A DNA stretch of 19,211 nucleotides, taken from an uncultured bacterium (lineage in GTDB: Bacteria > Patescibacteriota > Minisyncoccia > Phycocordibacterales > Phycocordibacteraceae). Below the pieces are notes generated by a model that did no database searches, was not told the origin of the DNA, and worked only from the letters and a program-made list of their open reading frames with translations. The stretch lies in assembly GCA_938008595.1 (NCBI GenBank), contig CALLKD010000046.1:1-19211 (forward strand), read 5' to 3'. Below, in pieces: positions 7,088-14,002 of the stretch. A program made the translations under genes and the position numbers. How positions within the stretch are numbered: position 1 is the stretch's first letter; every line of letters begins with the position of its first letter.

Positions 7088-7116
7088 AGACTACGGTATT
7101 TTCAGAAGTTTTTCAA
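7088..7116 (-). promoter_or_regulatory. Possible promoter of the tRNA-Thr pair
   Basis: TTGAAA (7111-7116) and TAGTCT (7088-7093) are spaced by 17 bases on the minus strand, directly after the methyltransferase stop codon. The -35 is good and the -10 is poor (three of six). Confidence 0.3.
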
Positions 7117-7821
7117 TTACGCTTCCTTTGTAAGATACGCAATCCAATATTCCCGCTTATACCGCCTGCCTGCCACATTTGGATAGTGACTCACCCGTTC
7201 AAGCTTGGCGACGGTAAAATACGGTGCATAGGTAGCGATGAAGGATTCCCGGCTAAACACCTTCTCCACAACACCAAGATCTGGGTGCACATAGGTGTCG
7301 GCAGATGCACCGGGAAAATCTTTCACAAGGCGTTTTGCATGCGCATCTCCCTCAAGAGAAAGTGCACGGACAAAGAGCCAACCGTTTGGTTTAAGTACGC
7401 GAGAGACTTCTGCAAGATAGGTTCTACGACCCTCTTCTGAAAGAGAGTTTGAAGAGGTTACATCAAGCACCAGATCAACGGATGCGGTAGGTAGCTGATA
7501 CGGTTTACCAATATCATGCTTCTCATACGTAATAGGTAGCTCAGCATGTCGTGCCTGCTTTCTTGCCATAGCAAGTGCTGTTTCTGCCACCTCGTAACCG
7601 ATAACTGTTGCACCCATCTGTGCCATGTAGAGTGCGTTACGACCAGTGCCACTTCCAAGATCAAGTACGGTAAACGTATCTACATCAATGGGTGTGCCTG
7701 CCTTTTTCTTTTCCTTCTTAAGCCAGCGCATAAAGCGCACCACATCTGCCTGTGGCAGGGTGCTTGGCGAAAGCATTTGCTTTCGTTTGTATTCGTTATC
7801 CCAGACGTCTTCTTGATTCAT
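7117..7821 (-). CDS. Class I SAM-dependent methyltransferase
   Basis: A 234-residue soluble protein with a Rossmann-type methyltransferase fold. Motif I is VLDLGSGTGRN (52-62, SAM binding). Motif II is VIGYEVAETALAMARK (73-88). KHDIGKPYQLP followed by SVDLVLDV is motif III/IV. VSRVLKPNGWLFVRAL is the typical post-motif strand. The family most resembles Methyltransf_11/25 or TehB-like enzymes, for which the substrate cannot be read from sequence. The N-terminus VWDNEYKRKQML resembles the W-x-x-x-Y start common in such small-molecule methyltransferases. It starts 18 bases after the stop of the Ig-like anchored protein and has no Shine-Dalgarno. The target (small molecule, lipid or protein) is unknown. 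Confidence 0.88.
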   Translation of the reverse strand: MNQEDVWDNEYKRKQMLSPSTLPQADVVRFMRWLKKEKKKAGTPIDVDTFTVLDLGSGTGRNALYMAQMGATVIGYEVAETALAMARKQARHAELPITYEKHDIGKPYQLPTASVDLVLDVTSSNSLSEEGRRTYLAEVSRVLKPNGWLFVRALSLEGDAHAKRLVKDFPGASADTYVHPDLGVVEKVFSRESFIATYAPYFTVAKLERVSHYPNVAGRRYKREYWIAYLTKEA

Positions 7822-7839
7822 GTATGTGCACCAGGAGCG

Positions 7840-8304
7840 CTACTTAGCAGTAATCGTAAGTGAAGCAGTAACTGGCGTGGGAGCACCAAAGACTACAACG
7901 GTATAGATACCGGGAGTAAGGGTTATCGGTGTGGTGTACTGCCAGTGCCCATCTACCACTTCTATGTCAGAGGTGCCTACCAATCCCTTGCCACTTGAGT
8001 CCTTAATCACCACACCAACCATGGCGACATCGCCGGTGCCGGTAATAGTTGGACGTGTTGAGGTGCTTGTGAGTGTAGAGGCATCAACGGCTACAGAATA
8101 CGTTTTAGTAGCACGTACCGCGCCTTGCGTAATGCTAATGTGCGATGTTGTAGGAGTAGGTGCCGCTTTCACACTTGATGTTGCCGTCTCACTAACACTG
8201 GTGGGTAGCTCTACAGGGACACTCTTCTTCTTATTAACCACAATAAAAAGTCCCAAACATACACAGCCCGCCGCAAGAATGCCCAATATTACTTTTGTGT
8301 TCAT
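7840..8304 (-). CDS. Membrane-anchored protein with a C-terminal Ig-like beta domain
   Basis: A 154-residue protein. An N-terminal TM anchor (about residues 4-22, starting MNTKVILGIL) is followed by KKK, which fits an inside-positive signal anchor. A Thr/Ser/Pro-rich linker (about 25-60) follows. The C-terminal domain (about 70-154) has the pattern of bacterial Ig-like modules: PTITGTGDVAMVGVVIKDSSGKGLVG, written here in parts as PTITGTGDVAM and VGVVIKDSSGKGLVG, then VDGHWQYT and LTPGIYTVVVFG. The ATG at 8304 is chosen because a -10 box lies six bases before it and the frame upstream overlaps the neighbouring gene. It sits 19 bases after the large secreted protein. An adhesive or cell-surface role is inferred only. 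Confidence 0.8.
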   Translation of the reverse strand: MNTKVILGILAAGCVCLGLFIVVNKKKSVPVELPTSVSETATSSVKAAPTPTTSHISITQGAVRATKTYSVAVDASTLTSTSTRPTITGTGDVAMVGVVIKDSSGKGLVGTSDIEVVDGHWQYTTPITLTPGIYTVVVFGAPTPVTASLTITAK

Positions 8305-8310
8305 ATCGAT

Positions 8311-8316
8311 AGTATA
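8311..8316 (-). promoter_or_regulatory. -10 box of the Ig-like anchored protein gene
   Basis: TATACT on the minus strand lies in the 19-base gap before the ATG at 8304, six bases from the start codon. This predicts a leaderless mRNA and decides the start. No clear -35. Confidence 0.5.
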
Positions 8317-8323
8317 CAGGCAA

Positions 8324-10609
8324 TTATTGCGCGTACGCACCAAGTGTGGCGCTTCCAGTGAGGCTTCCGGCAAGGTCAGCAGGCAATACACGGTGTGAAG
8401 ACGGAATGAGGTTTGATAGGGAGAGTACGGGAGATGTTCCTAGTAGTTTGTAGTTACCACCTCCTATCTTAGTCCCTGTTGATGACTGATCACTTACAAA
8501 CCCTGGGTTTGTTGGGAATTGTGAATACAGTCCATCAAACTCTCCACGGAAGTTAACTTCTTTCGCTACGTTTCCTTCTGAGCCAACGTTGTACACAATT
8601 GCCCAGTTATTTACACGTACAGGATTTGCAGGACCAGCAGCAAAGGTGTCAGTCTTTACATTCCACTGCTTGAAGATATTGAACTTCTGAGACCAGTTGG
8701 TGCGCAGCCCTGCCTGATTGTTGTACTCGTTGTATCCGAAGTTCTGTCGCTCTCCTGCAAACGTGTTGTTCCAGACGAGTACATTAGAAACAGTAGAGGT
8801 TGAGCTGTCTGCTGCAATCTGAAGCAGTGGCTGTGTGGTACTAAGACTCTCCCATACATTTTGTACAAAGGCGATCCCTTTAGTGATTGGTGAGAAGTTT
8901 GCCCATGCAGCACCTGCGGCCTTGTTAATCGCGTAGAGGGTGTTGTACGCATATACGGCGTTGTCACTCACCTGCTGACCCTGTGTGTTACCTGCCTCGA
9001 TGAAGTGTGTAGAGCCGACATAGATATTCTTGTTTCCAAGGACGGCGTAGAGTACTGCTGACACAGGGGTGCTAGCACTATTACCACGCACAAGGGCATA
9101 CGGTGACTTATAGGATGAGTAGAAACCAAATCCCTTGGTGCCGTTCATTACCGTAACAATGTTCTGCGTGGCGTATACCGTTCGATATGAGTAAACCCCA
9201 GCAGAGCTTCCTATATTAAGTGTGTTGTTGTGAAGCCATAAAAGATCTGTTGCGGTGCGACCCTTTAGTATTGTGCCCGTGGTTGAACCAACACCAATCG
9301 TAACTCCTTCTATCTTTACCTTCTCTGCATTGAGTACGGCATTTGTGCCAACACCAAGGGTTACGGTACTCGTACTGCCTAGTGTAGAGGGGCGAATAGT
9401 GAGCCAGATGTTCATGACACCAAGATCTTTAGGTGCGTAGCCTGGATATGCGTAGCTGCCAGGATTAAGAAGTATCACACCACCACCAGCAGAAGCCCGT
9501 GCAAAGTTATTAGTGTGGTATGCCTTAATTGCATCCGCAGCTCTACCGATGGTCGTGAATGCAGTACTTACACCTGCTGCCTCTGCAGCTTCTTTTGACG
9601 CATACACTACAGCACCTGTAGACGTTCCTACTTTTCCAAGTGGATCAACGAGTGCATACCCAACGCCGTATGTACCATTCTTATCAAGCACCTGTGTAAG
9701 TGGACCAAGACGCTCATCAGGCTGCGCTACCCCATCTAGACCAACTGACGCATCAAGAATAGATGCGTTTGTACCTACCCACGGATATGCGGTGAAGGTG
9801 GTGGTGATACGGTCACCTTGGGTAAGGGTTGCAACCGGCATTGTTGCGGCATATACCAGTACGGTATTTGCATCTCCTGTTCGTGCTGAAGGTGTTGGGG
9901 TAGTTGCCCATGCCACGCTGGTGTTACCGTGCTCGTCGGTAGCTGTAAACGTAACAGCAGCAACAGGTAGTCCATTCTTAGCAAAGCGATTGAAGATAAC
10001 TGCCTCTACAGGAAAATCAGTAGTAACACGCTCATAGCCAGGCCATGCCCACCTCCCTATTGATTTTGGATACGTGAGTACTGAGTTATTTACCACAGCA
10101 ATAGTTGCTGCAGCATTTGTTGAGGAAGCACTGGTGTAGAAGTTGGGAGCAATAGCTGCCGTAATGTTTGTGTCCTCTGCGTACACAAAGTCAGAGAGCG
10201 CCACCTTGGTAGTGAGCACCGTGGTGATTACACCATTTTCATTTGTAGTGGTTGCCACGGTCTCATCTGCCTTCAGGTTATTTGGATATGGAAGTCGTAC
10301 AAACTTTGTTCCATATACCGTGCGGGTGGTGGTTATGGCGTTGCCTTCAGTATCAAAGCCAGGACTTGTGATAGTGAAAACTACCTTTGCAGCGTCTGGA
10401 CTATTCTTTGTTGAAGTGCTTATGCCGGTATTGTATTTCCCTCCTATAGCGAGTCCTTCAATATCTATTTCTGCAGTCCACCCATTGTGTACGGTGTCCC
10501 CTAGAATACGTACCGCTTTTATATCTCCCGTAGCAGCATGTGCAAAGGAAGTGCTGGTAAAAAATAGTACTGCTACAAACAACACAGAAAGTAACGTGCG
10601 GGGAAACAT
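8324..10609 (-). CDS. Large secreted protein, probable right-handed beta-helix
   Basis: A 761-residue exported protein. The signal peptide (MFPRTLLSVLF..., core to about 20) has a likely cleavage after AHA (about residue 25). Residues about 27-330 look like beta-sandwich repeats (VVFTITSPGFDTEGN, VTFTATDEHGNTSVAWA). From about 345 the sequence has short strands with Asn/Gly-rich turns (GGGVILLNPGSYAYPG, LLWLHNNTLNIGSSAG, VLVWNNTFAG), typical of parallel beta-helix proteins. The end SPVLSLSNL...GSATLGAYAQ mirrors the SPAID-to-IGAYE ending of that class. No catalytic residues for polysaccharide cleavage can be placed. A role as a surface protein, adhesin or glycan-active enzyme is inferred. It is the first gene before the Ig-like anchored protein and a methyltransferase. 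A TATTAT -10-like box lies 18 bases before the ATG. Confidence 0.85.
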   Translation of the reverse strand: MFPRTLLSVLFVAVLFFTSTSFAHAATGDIKAVRILGDTVHNGWTAEIDIEGLAIGGKYNTGISTSTKNSPDAAKVVFTITSPGFDTEGNAITTTRTVYGTKFVRLPYPNNLKADETVATTTNENGVITTVLTTKVALSDFVYAEDTNITAAIAPNFYTSASSTNAAATIAVVNNSVLTYPKSIGRWAWPGYERVTTDFPVEAVIFNRFAKNGLPVAAVTFTATDEHGNTSVAWATTPTPSARTGDANTVLVYAATMPVATLTQGDRITTTFTAYPWVGTNASILDASVGLDGVAQPDERLGPLTQVLDKNGTYGVGYALVDPLGKVGTSTGAVVYASKEAAEAAGVSTAFTTIGRAADAIKAYHTNNFARASAGGGVILLNPGSYAYPGYAPKDLGVMNIWLTIRPSTLGSTSTVTLGVGTNAVLNAEKVKIEGVTIGVGSTTGTILKGRTATDLLWLHNNTLNIGSSAGVYSYRTVYATQNIVTVMNGTKGFGFYSSYKSPYALVRGNSASTPVSAVLYAVLGNKNIYVGSTHFIEAGNTQGQQVSDNAVYAYNTLYAINKAAGAAWANFSPITKGIAFVQNVWESLSTTQPLLQIAADSSTSTVSNVLVWNNTFAGERQNFGYNEYNNQAGLRTNWSQKFNIFKQWNVKTDTFAAGPANPVRVNNWAIVYNVGSEGNVAKEVNFRGEFDGLYSQFPTNPGFVSDQSSTGTKIGGGNYKLLGTSPVLSLSNLIPSSHRVLPADLAGSLTGSATLGAYAQ

Positions 10610-10721
10610 AGAGGATTTATTCTGCTTATAATATGCGCCATTATCTCATATGCCGTAAGGCAAGGAAAACCCCCGCAAGACACTTCCTAGATTGACACAT
10701 CAAATGAACCTTGGAGAAACA

Positions 10722-10750
10722 GAAAAAGGTGGCCCGGAGCCACCTTTTTC
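10722..10750. terminator. Strong bidirectional terminator after tRNA-Asp
   Basis: GAAAAAGGTGGC and GCCACCTTTTTC form a perfect 12-bp stem with the loop CCGGA. The T run works on either strand. On the minus strand it ends the tRNA-Asp transcript seven bases after the mature 3' end. The following 112 bases to the secreted protein start hold only that gene's promoter region. Confidence 0.92.
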
Positions 10751-10757
10751 TAGATTG

Positions 10758-10831
10758 CGCGGTCGAAGGGACTTGAACCCTCAACCTCCCGCGTGACAGG
10801 CGGGTGCTCTAACCAGTTGAGCTACGACCGC
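10758..10831 (-). tRNA. tRNA-Asp(GTC)
   Basis: Minus strand cloverleaf: acceptor GCGGTCG/CGACCGC, D arm GCTC-AACTGGTTA-GAGC, anticodon stem CCCGC/GCGGG with loop CTGTCAC (anticodon GTC), variable AGGTT, T arm GAGGG TTCAAGT CCCTT (last pair G-T), discriminator G as expected for Asp. CCA is not encoded (CAA follows). Confidence 0.95.
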
Positions 10832-10848
10832 AATATGCGAACCTATGG

Positions 10849-10877
10849 AATATAGCGTTTTTTGCCTGTATAGACAA
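10849..10877 (-). promoter_or_regulatory. Promoter of tRNA-Asp
   Basis: TTGTCT (10872-10877) and TATATT (10849-10854) on the minus strand, spaced by exactly 17 bases, lie between tRNA-Met and tRNA-Asp. The -10 is 18 bases before the mature tRNA-Asp 5' end, so the leader would be about 11 bases. The spacer contains an A6 run. Confidence 0.6.
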
Positions 10878-10897
10878 GCGCTATCCCCTATATTCCC

Positions 10898-10973
10898 TGG
10901 TGTCGACGGCAGGGCATGATCCTGCGACCTTCTCTTTATGAGTGAGATGCTCTACCAGCTGAGCTACGCCGAC
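10898..10973 (-). tRNA. tRNA-Met(CAT), elongator type, CCA encoded
   Basis: Minus strand cloverleaf: acceptor GTCGGCG/CGTCGAC (one G-T pair), D arm GCTC-AGCTGGTA-GAGC, anticodon loop CTCATAA (anticodon CAT), T stem GCAGG/CCTGC. ACCA at the 3' end is encoded, unlike the other tRNAs here. There is no C1-A72 mismatch and no triple G-C anticodon stem, so it is not the initiator. Two oddities: the anticodon stem TCTCA/AGAGA has an A31-A39 mismatch, and the T loop is ATCATGC instead of the usual TTCRANT form. A tRNA-Ile2 with a modified C34 cannot be excluded from sequence. Confidence 0.88.
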
Positions 10974-11014
10974 AATATGCATACAGTACTACGAAGCGCG
11001 TTTCTGTTCAATTA

Positions 11015-11515
11015 TTAGTACTGGGCAGATTCTAGTGCTGTAATACGACCCTCGTGATTTATGATTGTAACTGCATCCTTGTCTACTGCCCGTGCAATTG
11101 CTCCGAGATCTTCGGCAAACTCGTCGAACCTGTTTTCAAGAGATCCAATGCGGCGAGAGAGCCCTGAGAATCCAGACTCAACAGAATCCACTCTTCCATC
11201 AAGACCATCAAGGTGTAGGCCCATTGTGTCGAAGCGAGTATCCATTGCATCAAAACGTAGATCCATTGTGTCGAACGTGCTGTCCATTGCATCAAAGCGA
11301 GTATCCACCTCATCAAACTTCTTCTCTACCCTCAAAAAACCATTCTGTACGGCTGCTGCAAGATCGTGAACCGTCGATTCGAGAGATACTATTGAATCAC
11401 CAAGCAACCCTACTTTTGTATCAATAGAACTTACTTTGCTATCAAGGTTCTTTACCGAGACTTGCAATGACCCCACGGTGGTTCCAAGTGATTTTAGTGT
11501 GGCGGTATCTTCCAT
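11015..11515 (-). CDS. Coiled-coil protein with heptad repeats
   Basis: A 166-residue soluble protein, almost wholly a heptad-repeat coiled coil. From residue 8, hydrophobic residues recur every three and four positions (LKSLGTTVGSLQVSVKNLD, then VSSIDTKVGLLGDSIVSLES). Residues about 68-105 are near-identical heptads of the form RFDAMDT/RFDTMDL/HLDGLDG. The C-terminal segment DKDAVTIINHEGRITALES is a separate short helix. There is no signal peptide or membrane segment. Similar small coiled-coil proteins are common in CPR genomes, mostly without known function; this is recall, not a search. A TATACT box seven bases before the ATG suggests a leaderless mRNA. It sits between the tRNA pair and the histidine kinase, but nothing shows a shared role. 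Confidence 0.8.
   Translation of the reverse strand: MEDTATLKSLGTTVGSLQVSVKNLDSKVSSIDTKVGLLGDSIVSLESTVHDLAAAVQNGFLRVEKKFDEVDTRFDAMDSTFDTMDLRFDAMDTRFDTMGLHLDGLDGRVDSVESGFSGLSRRIGSLENRFDEFAEDLGAIARAVDKDAVTIINHEGRITALESAQY
11208..11312 (-). repeat. 21-base tandem repeats encoding heptads, 5 units
   Basis: Five consecutive 21-base units align head to tail (starts 11208, 11229, 11250, 11271, 11292). Each begins TC(A/G)A and the first four carry CCATTG near the end. Units alternate between endings ATTGTG and ATTGCA, giving a 42-base higher order. The unit length equals one heptad, so gain or loss keeps the coiled coil in register. Confidence 0.75.
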
Positions 11516-11522
11516 GTTTTCA

Positions 11523-11528
11523 AGTATA
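11523..11528 (-). promoter_or_regulatory. Extended -10 box of the coiled-coil gene
   Basis: TGATATACT on the minus strand is an extended -10. Seven bases separate it from the ATG, which places the expected transcription start at the start codon. No Shine-Dalgarno. Confidence 0.5.
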
Positions 11529-11602
11529 TCACTCGCCTAATTTGGAGCCCTATCTGGGGATATTTTGAAACACGACGGCTTTATCTTTTCTATATCTTTT
11601 GC

Positions 11603-13249
11603 TTAAGAAATCGGGAGTTCAACTATAAAAGTGGTGCCTTTGCCAGAACCTTCAGACTCTGCCCACACCTTTCCACTGTGTGCTTCGATAATATTCTTCA
11701 CGATATAGAGCCCAAAGCCAGTTGAATCCACATTGATCTTCTGTGACTCCTTTCCATGCCCTCCTTCGGTAAAAAGGTTCTCCATGTCTTCTGCGGTTAT
11801 TCCAATACCGGTGTCGGTAACAGTAAGACGACATGTTTGGTTCTCCTGACCAAGCTTCACTGCAACACTACCCTTTGGCGTGTACTTGATTGAGTTATCA
11901 ATAAGGTTCTTAATTGCATTAAGTAGCTGCATGCGGTCCCCCATGATGGTAAGAGGTGTTTCTGGCGTTGTTACCGTAACCGTTAGTCCCTTTCCTTCTG
12001 CACCAGGGCGAAGATCAGTGAGCGCTTCTTGCACTAACTCAGTAACAGCTATCGGTGTCTTTACATACGTCACCTTCCCGCTCTTGATATTTGCCGCGTT
12101 AAGAATTTCTTGAATAGTCTGTGCACCTTTTGTGTCTGACTTAAACCCTTCTTCAAGCATTGGTCGTAGGGTATCTGGTATTGGTCCAAAGTCTCCTTCA
12201 AGAGCCATTGAGAAAATGTTGCGCGACTTAGCCACAAACCCCTTAATCTGGTGTGTAACAAAGTGAATAAGGGTTACTTGTTGGCGGTTTGCTACTTCGA
12301 GTGTGCGGGCGAGTTCTTCAATGCGCCTTCGTTGTTCTACTTCAATCCTAAAACTCTGCAGCAGCAAGTATCCGAGAACGGTCAAAAAGATAAGCGTCGC
12401 AATAATAATGTAATGTACATATTTAATATTCTGCAGGAAGAGAATGCTACCAACAGAAAGCCAGAGCCCGATCACAAGTAACTGCGCTGCTGTTATCTGA
12501 CTCTTTGTAATGAGTCTGAATCTGACAATAAAGTATGAGAGGGCTGCCACCGAAACAGGAATCACAAAAAGTCCAAACTGGCCGAGTGCCCAATTCTCAG
12601 AAAAGCTTCCGATGATATTTCCTGAAGCAAAGCCGAGCAAAAGAATTAGAACTGTACCTACGGCAAGCATTATTTGCCGTCTCTCATCACGATCTTGAGT
12701 TAGGCGTCTACTCCACCACGCAATACCCATAATCCAGAGCACATACCCAATCTCAATTGCATAGTTATAGAAAGCTATAGGCCCCTCAATTACCTCTCGG
12801 TCGCAGTTTGTAAGATTAAAACCAACCACGTTCCAGTGAAGTGGGGCCATGAATATACTTGGCAAAAGTGGTAGTACAAGAAGTAGCTTTACATTATGTG
12901 AGACATCGTCTCGCACAACAAACAAATATATAAAATAAACAAATCCTGCATAGATCAGTGGTTCAATCATGTTTACCAAAGACCATGCAAATAAAACTGT
13001 TTGAATGTTATCAGTCGCCCACAATATAAGATCGAGTAGTAACCATAGACTTAATATTCCAGTGATAACAAACAGTGTTTTATTGAGTCGTGACTTTCTG
13101 TTTGTGAGGTATATGTAAAGTCCAAATATAAGTGAGACAAAGATTGGAGTAAGGTGGGAATAATAAATCAAAGGAGAAAACACGTTTCCCGAAAACAAGA
13201 ACCAGTTATTGGTATCCCACTGACACGCCTGCACCAATTCAGAAATCAT
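11603..13249 (-). CDS. Sensor histidine kinase with 7TM N-terminal region
   Basis: A 548-residue membrane sensor. Eight or nine hydrophobic segments (about 33-300) resemble the 7TM histidine kinase N-terminal domain, followed by a short linker helix (about 300-325). The dimerisation domain has the phospho-acceptor H333 in FVTHQIKG. The ATPase domain has the N box NLIDNSIKYTP (448-458), G1 DTGIGI (479-484), and G2 GFGLYIVK (511-518). The signal is unknown. No response regulator lies in the window, so its partner is elsewhere. Its ATG overlaps the stop of the 60-residue membrane protein (ATGA overlap, 13246-13249), so the two are translationally coupled, and that gene in turn overlaps the SET-domain gene. 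Confidence 0.92.
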   Translation of the reverse strand: MISELVQACQWDTNNWFLFSGNVFSPLIYYSHLTPIFVSLIFGLYIYLTNRKSRLNKTLFVITGILSLWLLLDLILWATDNIQTVLFAWSLVNMIEPLIYAGFVYFIYLFVVRDDVSHNVKLLLVLPLLPSIFMAPLHWNVVGFNLTNCDREVIEGPIAFYNYAIEIGYVLWIMGIAWWSRRLTQDRDERRQIMLAVGTVLILLLGFASGNIIGSFSENWALGQFGLFVIPVSVAALSYFIVRFRLITKSQITAAQLLVIGLWLSVGSILFLQNIKYVHYIIIATLIFLTVLGYLLLQSFRIEVEQRRRIEELARTLEVANRQQVTLIHFVTHQIKGFVAKSRNIFSMALEGDFGPIPDTLRPMLEEGFKSDTKGAQTIQEILNAANIKSGKVTYVKTPIAVTELVQEALTDLRPGAEGKGLTVTVTTPETPLTIMGDRMQLLNAIKNLIDNSIKYTPKGSVAVKLGQENQTCRLTVTDTGIGITAEDMENLFTEGGHGKESQKINVDSTGFGLYIVKNIIEAHSGKVWAESEGSGKGTTFIVELPIS

Positions 13250-13428
13250 AGGTATTTTGCAATAATTCCAAACTGCACCTCTTTTGCAGCTTGGATTTCG
13301 TCTTCAGTCGTAAAGGTTGGGTAGTATCCCTGAAGAATATATACGTTTAGATATATGATTCCCGTCACTAAAACAAGGAGGAGTGATAGTGCACTAAACG
13401 GACTTATTGTGTACTGTCTGGGAGCCAT
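13246..13428 (-). CDS. 60-residue single-pass membrane protein
   Basis: One TM segment (about residues 10-32, FSALSLLLVLVTGIIYLNVY) follows a short basic start (MAPRQ). A polar C-terminal half (GYYPTFTTEDEIQAAKEVQ) is probably outside. It overlaps the end of the SET gene by 35 bases in another frame and the start of the histidine kinase by four bases. This arrangement, not similarity, is the main evidence that it is real. A small partner or regulator of the adjacent kinase is possible but only inferred from position. No start codon closer to the membrane segment is available. Confidence 0.6.
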   Translation of the reverse strand: MAPRQYTISPFSALSLLLVLVTGIIYLNVYILQGYYPTFTTEDEIQAAKEVQFGIIAKYL

Positions 13429-13924
13429 TATTCTTTAATAGTACTGCATTTTCATACACTTTCTTAAAGTGAGTGGGAATAAAGGGTAAGTAGCGCTCAT
13501 AAACGTCTCGCGGCAATGATTGTACTGGTCCAACAAACCTACGGTGATATGGATGTTCAGGTTCCATGTTCTCAAAGCAATAATCTGGGTCTTCCTCTGT
13601 CGTTGCATAATCAATAGTGATTTCTGTATTTGGCTCTATATCTTGGAGTGCATAGAGCTTAAGTGTTCTCGCCCCCTTAAAGCCTGCGTTTGGTTTACAA
13701 GAATGATTTAGGTATTGGAATTCATCAACTGGGTCTATCCATGTATTCTTCCCTATTCCAATCCAGTTTTCATATCGATTACTCTGTCCGTGTATGGTGG
13801 TTTCGTATACGATTCTGGAACCATTGAGCTCTGCGATAAACGCCCCTTTCTTTATTTTAGTACGCGAGAATACACCAAATCCATGTATCCCGCTTCGATT
13901 TACCGATAGTGATGCCTTTTTCAT
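13394..13924 (-). CDS. SET-domain protein (putative protein lysine methyltransferase)
   Basis: A 176-residue protein that is essentially one SET domain. Motif I is GIHGFGVFSRTKIKKGAFI (12-30). The catalytic/SAM motif is YLNHSCKPNAGF (71-82). ALQDIEPNTEITIDYAT (92-108) contains the conserved tyrosine Y106. After it, one cysteine (PDYCFE) remains of what would be the post-SET zinc site, so that site is probably absent. The start at 13924 is chosen because the domain begins here; the frame upstream is open but lies over another gene and a terminator. SET proteins transfer methyl groups from SAM to lysines. The bacterial substrate is unknown; a target near the adjacent kinase is speculation. Confidence 0.9.
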   Translation of the reverse strand: MKKASLSVNRSGIHGFGVFSRTKIKKGAFIAELNGSRIVYETTIHGQSNRYENWIGIGKNTWIDPVDEFQYLNHSCKPNAGFKGARTLKLYALQDIEPNTEITIDYATTEEDPDYCFENMEPEHPYHRRFVGPVQSLPRDVYERYLPFIPTHFKKVYENAVLLKNNGSQTVHNKSV

Positions 13925-13970
13925 CTGAAAGCAGTGTATGCAAATAAATATACAACAAAAGTATAAAGAA

Positions 13971-14002
13971 GTACCCCTCGTGCCGTATGACACTAGGGGT
14001 AC
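13971..14002 (-). terminator. Terminator of the polytopic membrane protein gene
   Basis: GTACCCCT and AGGGGTAC form an 8-bp stem, extended past a C/T mismatch by GTG/CAC around CCGTATGA. On the minus strand TTCTTTATACTTTTG follows. The stem overlaps the stop codon of the gene ending at 13993. It also separates that gene from the SET operon. Confidence 0.7.

Noticed and set aside
8305..8391. Longer N-terminus of the Ig-like anchored protein
   Set aside because: It would overlap the end of the secreted protein gene and put a long polar stretch before the membrane anchor; the -10 box at 8311-8316 also favours the ATG at 8304.
9513..10037. Long plus-strand reading frames opposite the secreted protein, and similar frames opposite prfB and the first secreted protein
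   Set aside because: They are antisense shadows of well-supported minus-strand genes, with no start signals or recognisable domains.
11208..11312. CRISPR-like array
   Set aside because: The repeats are contiguous 21-base coding heptads without spacers, inside a coiled-coil gene. No CRISPR array or cas gene is seen anywhere in the window.
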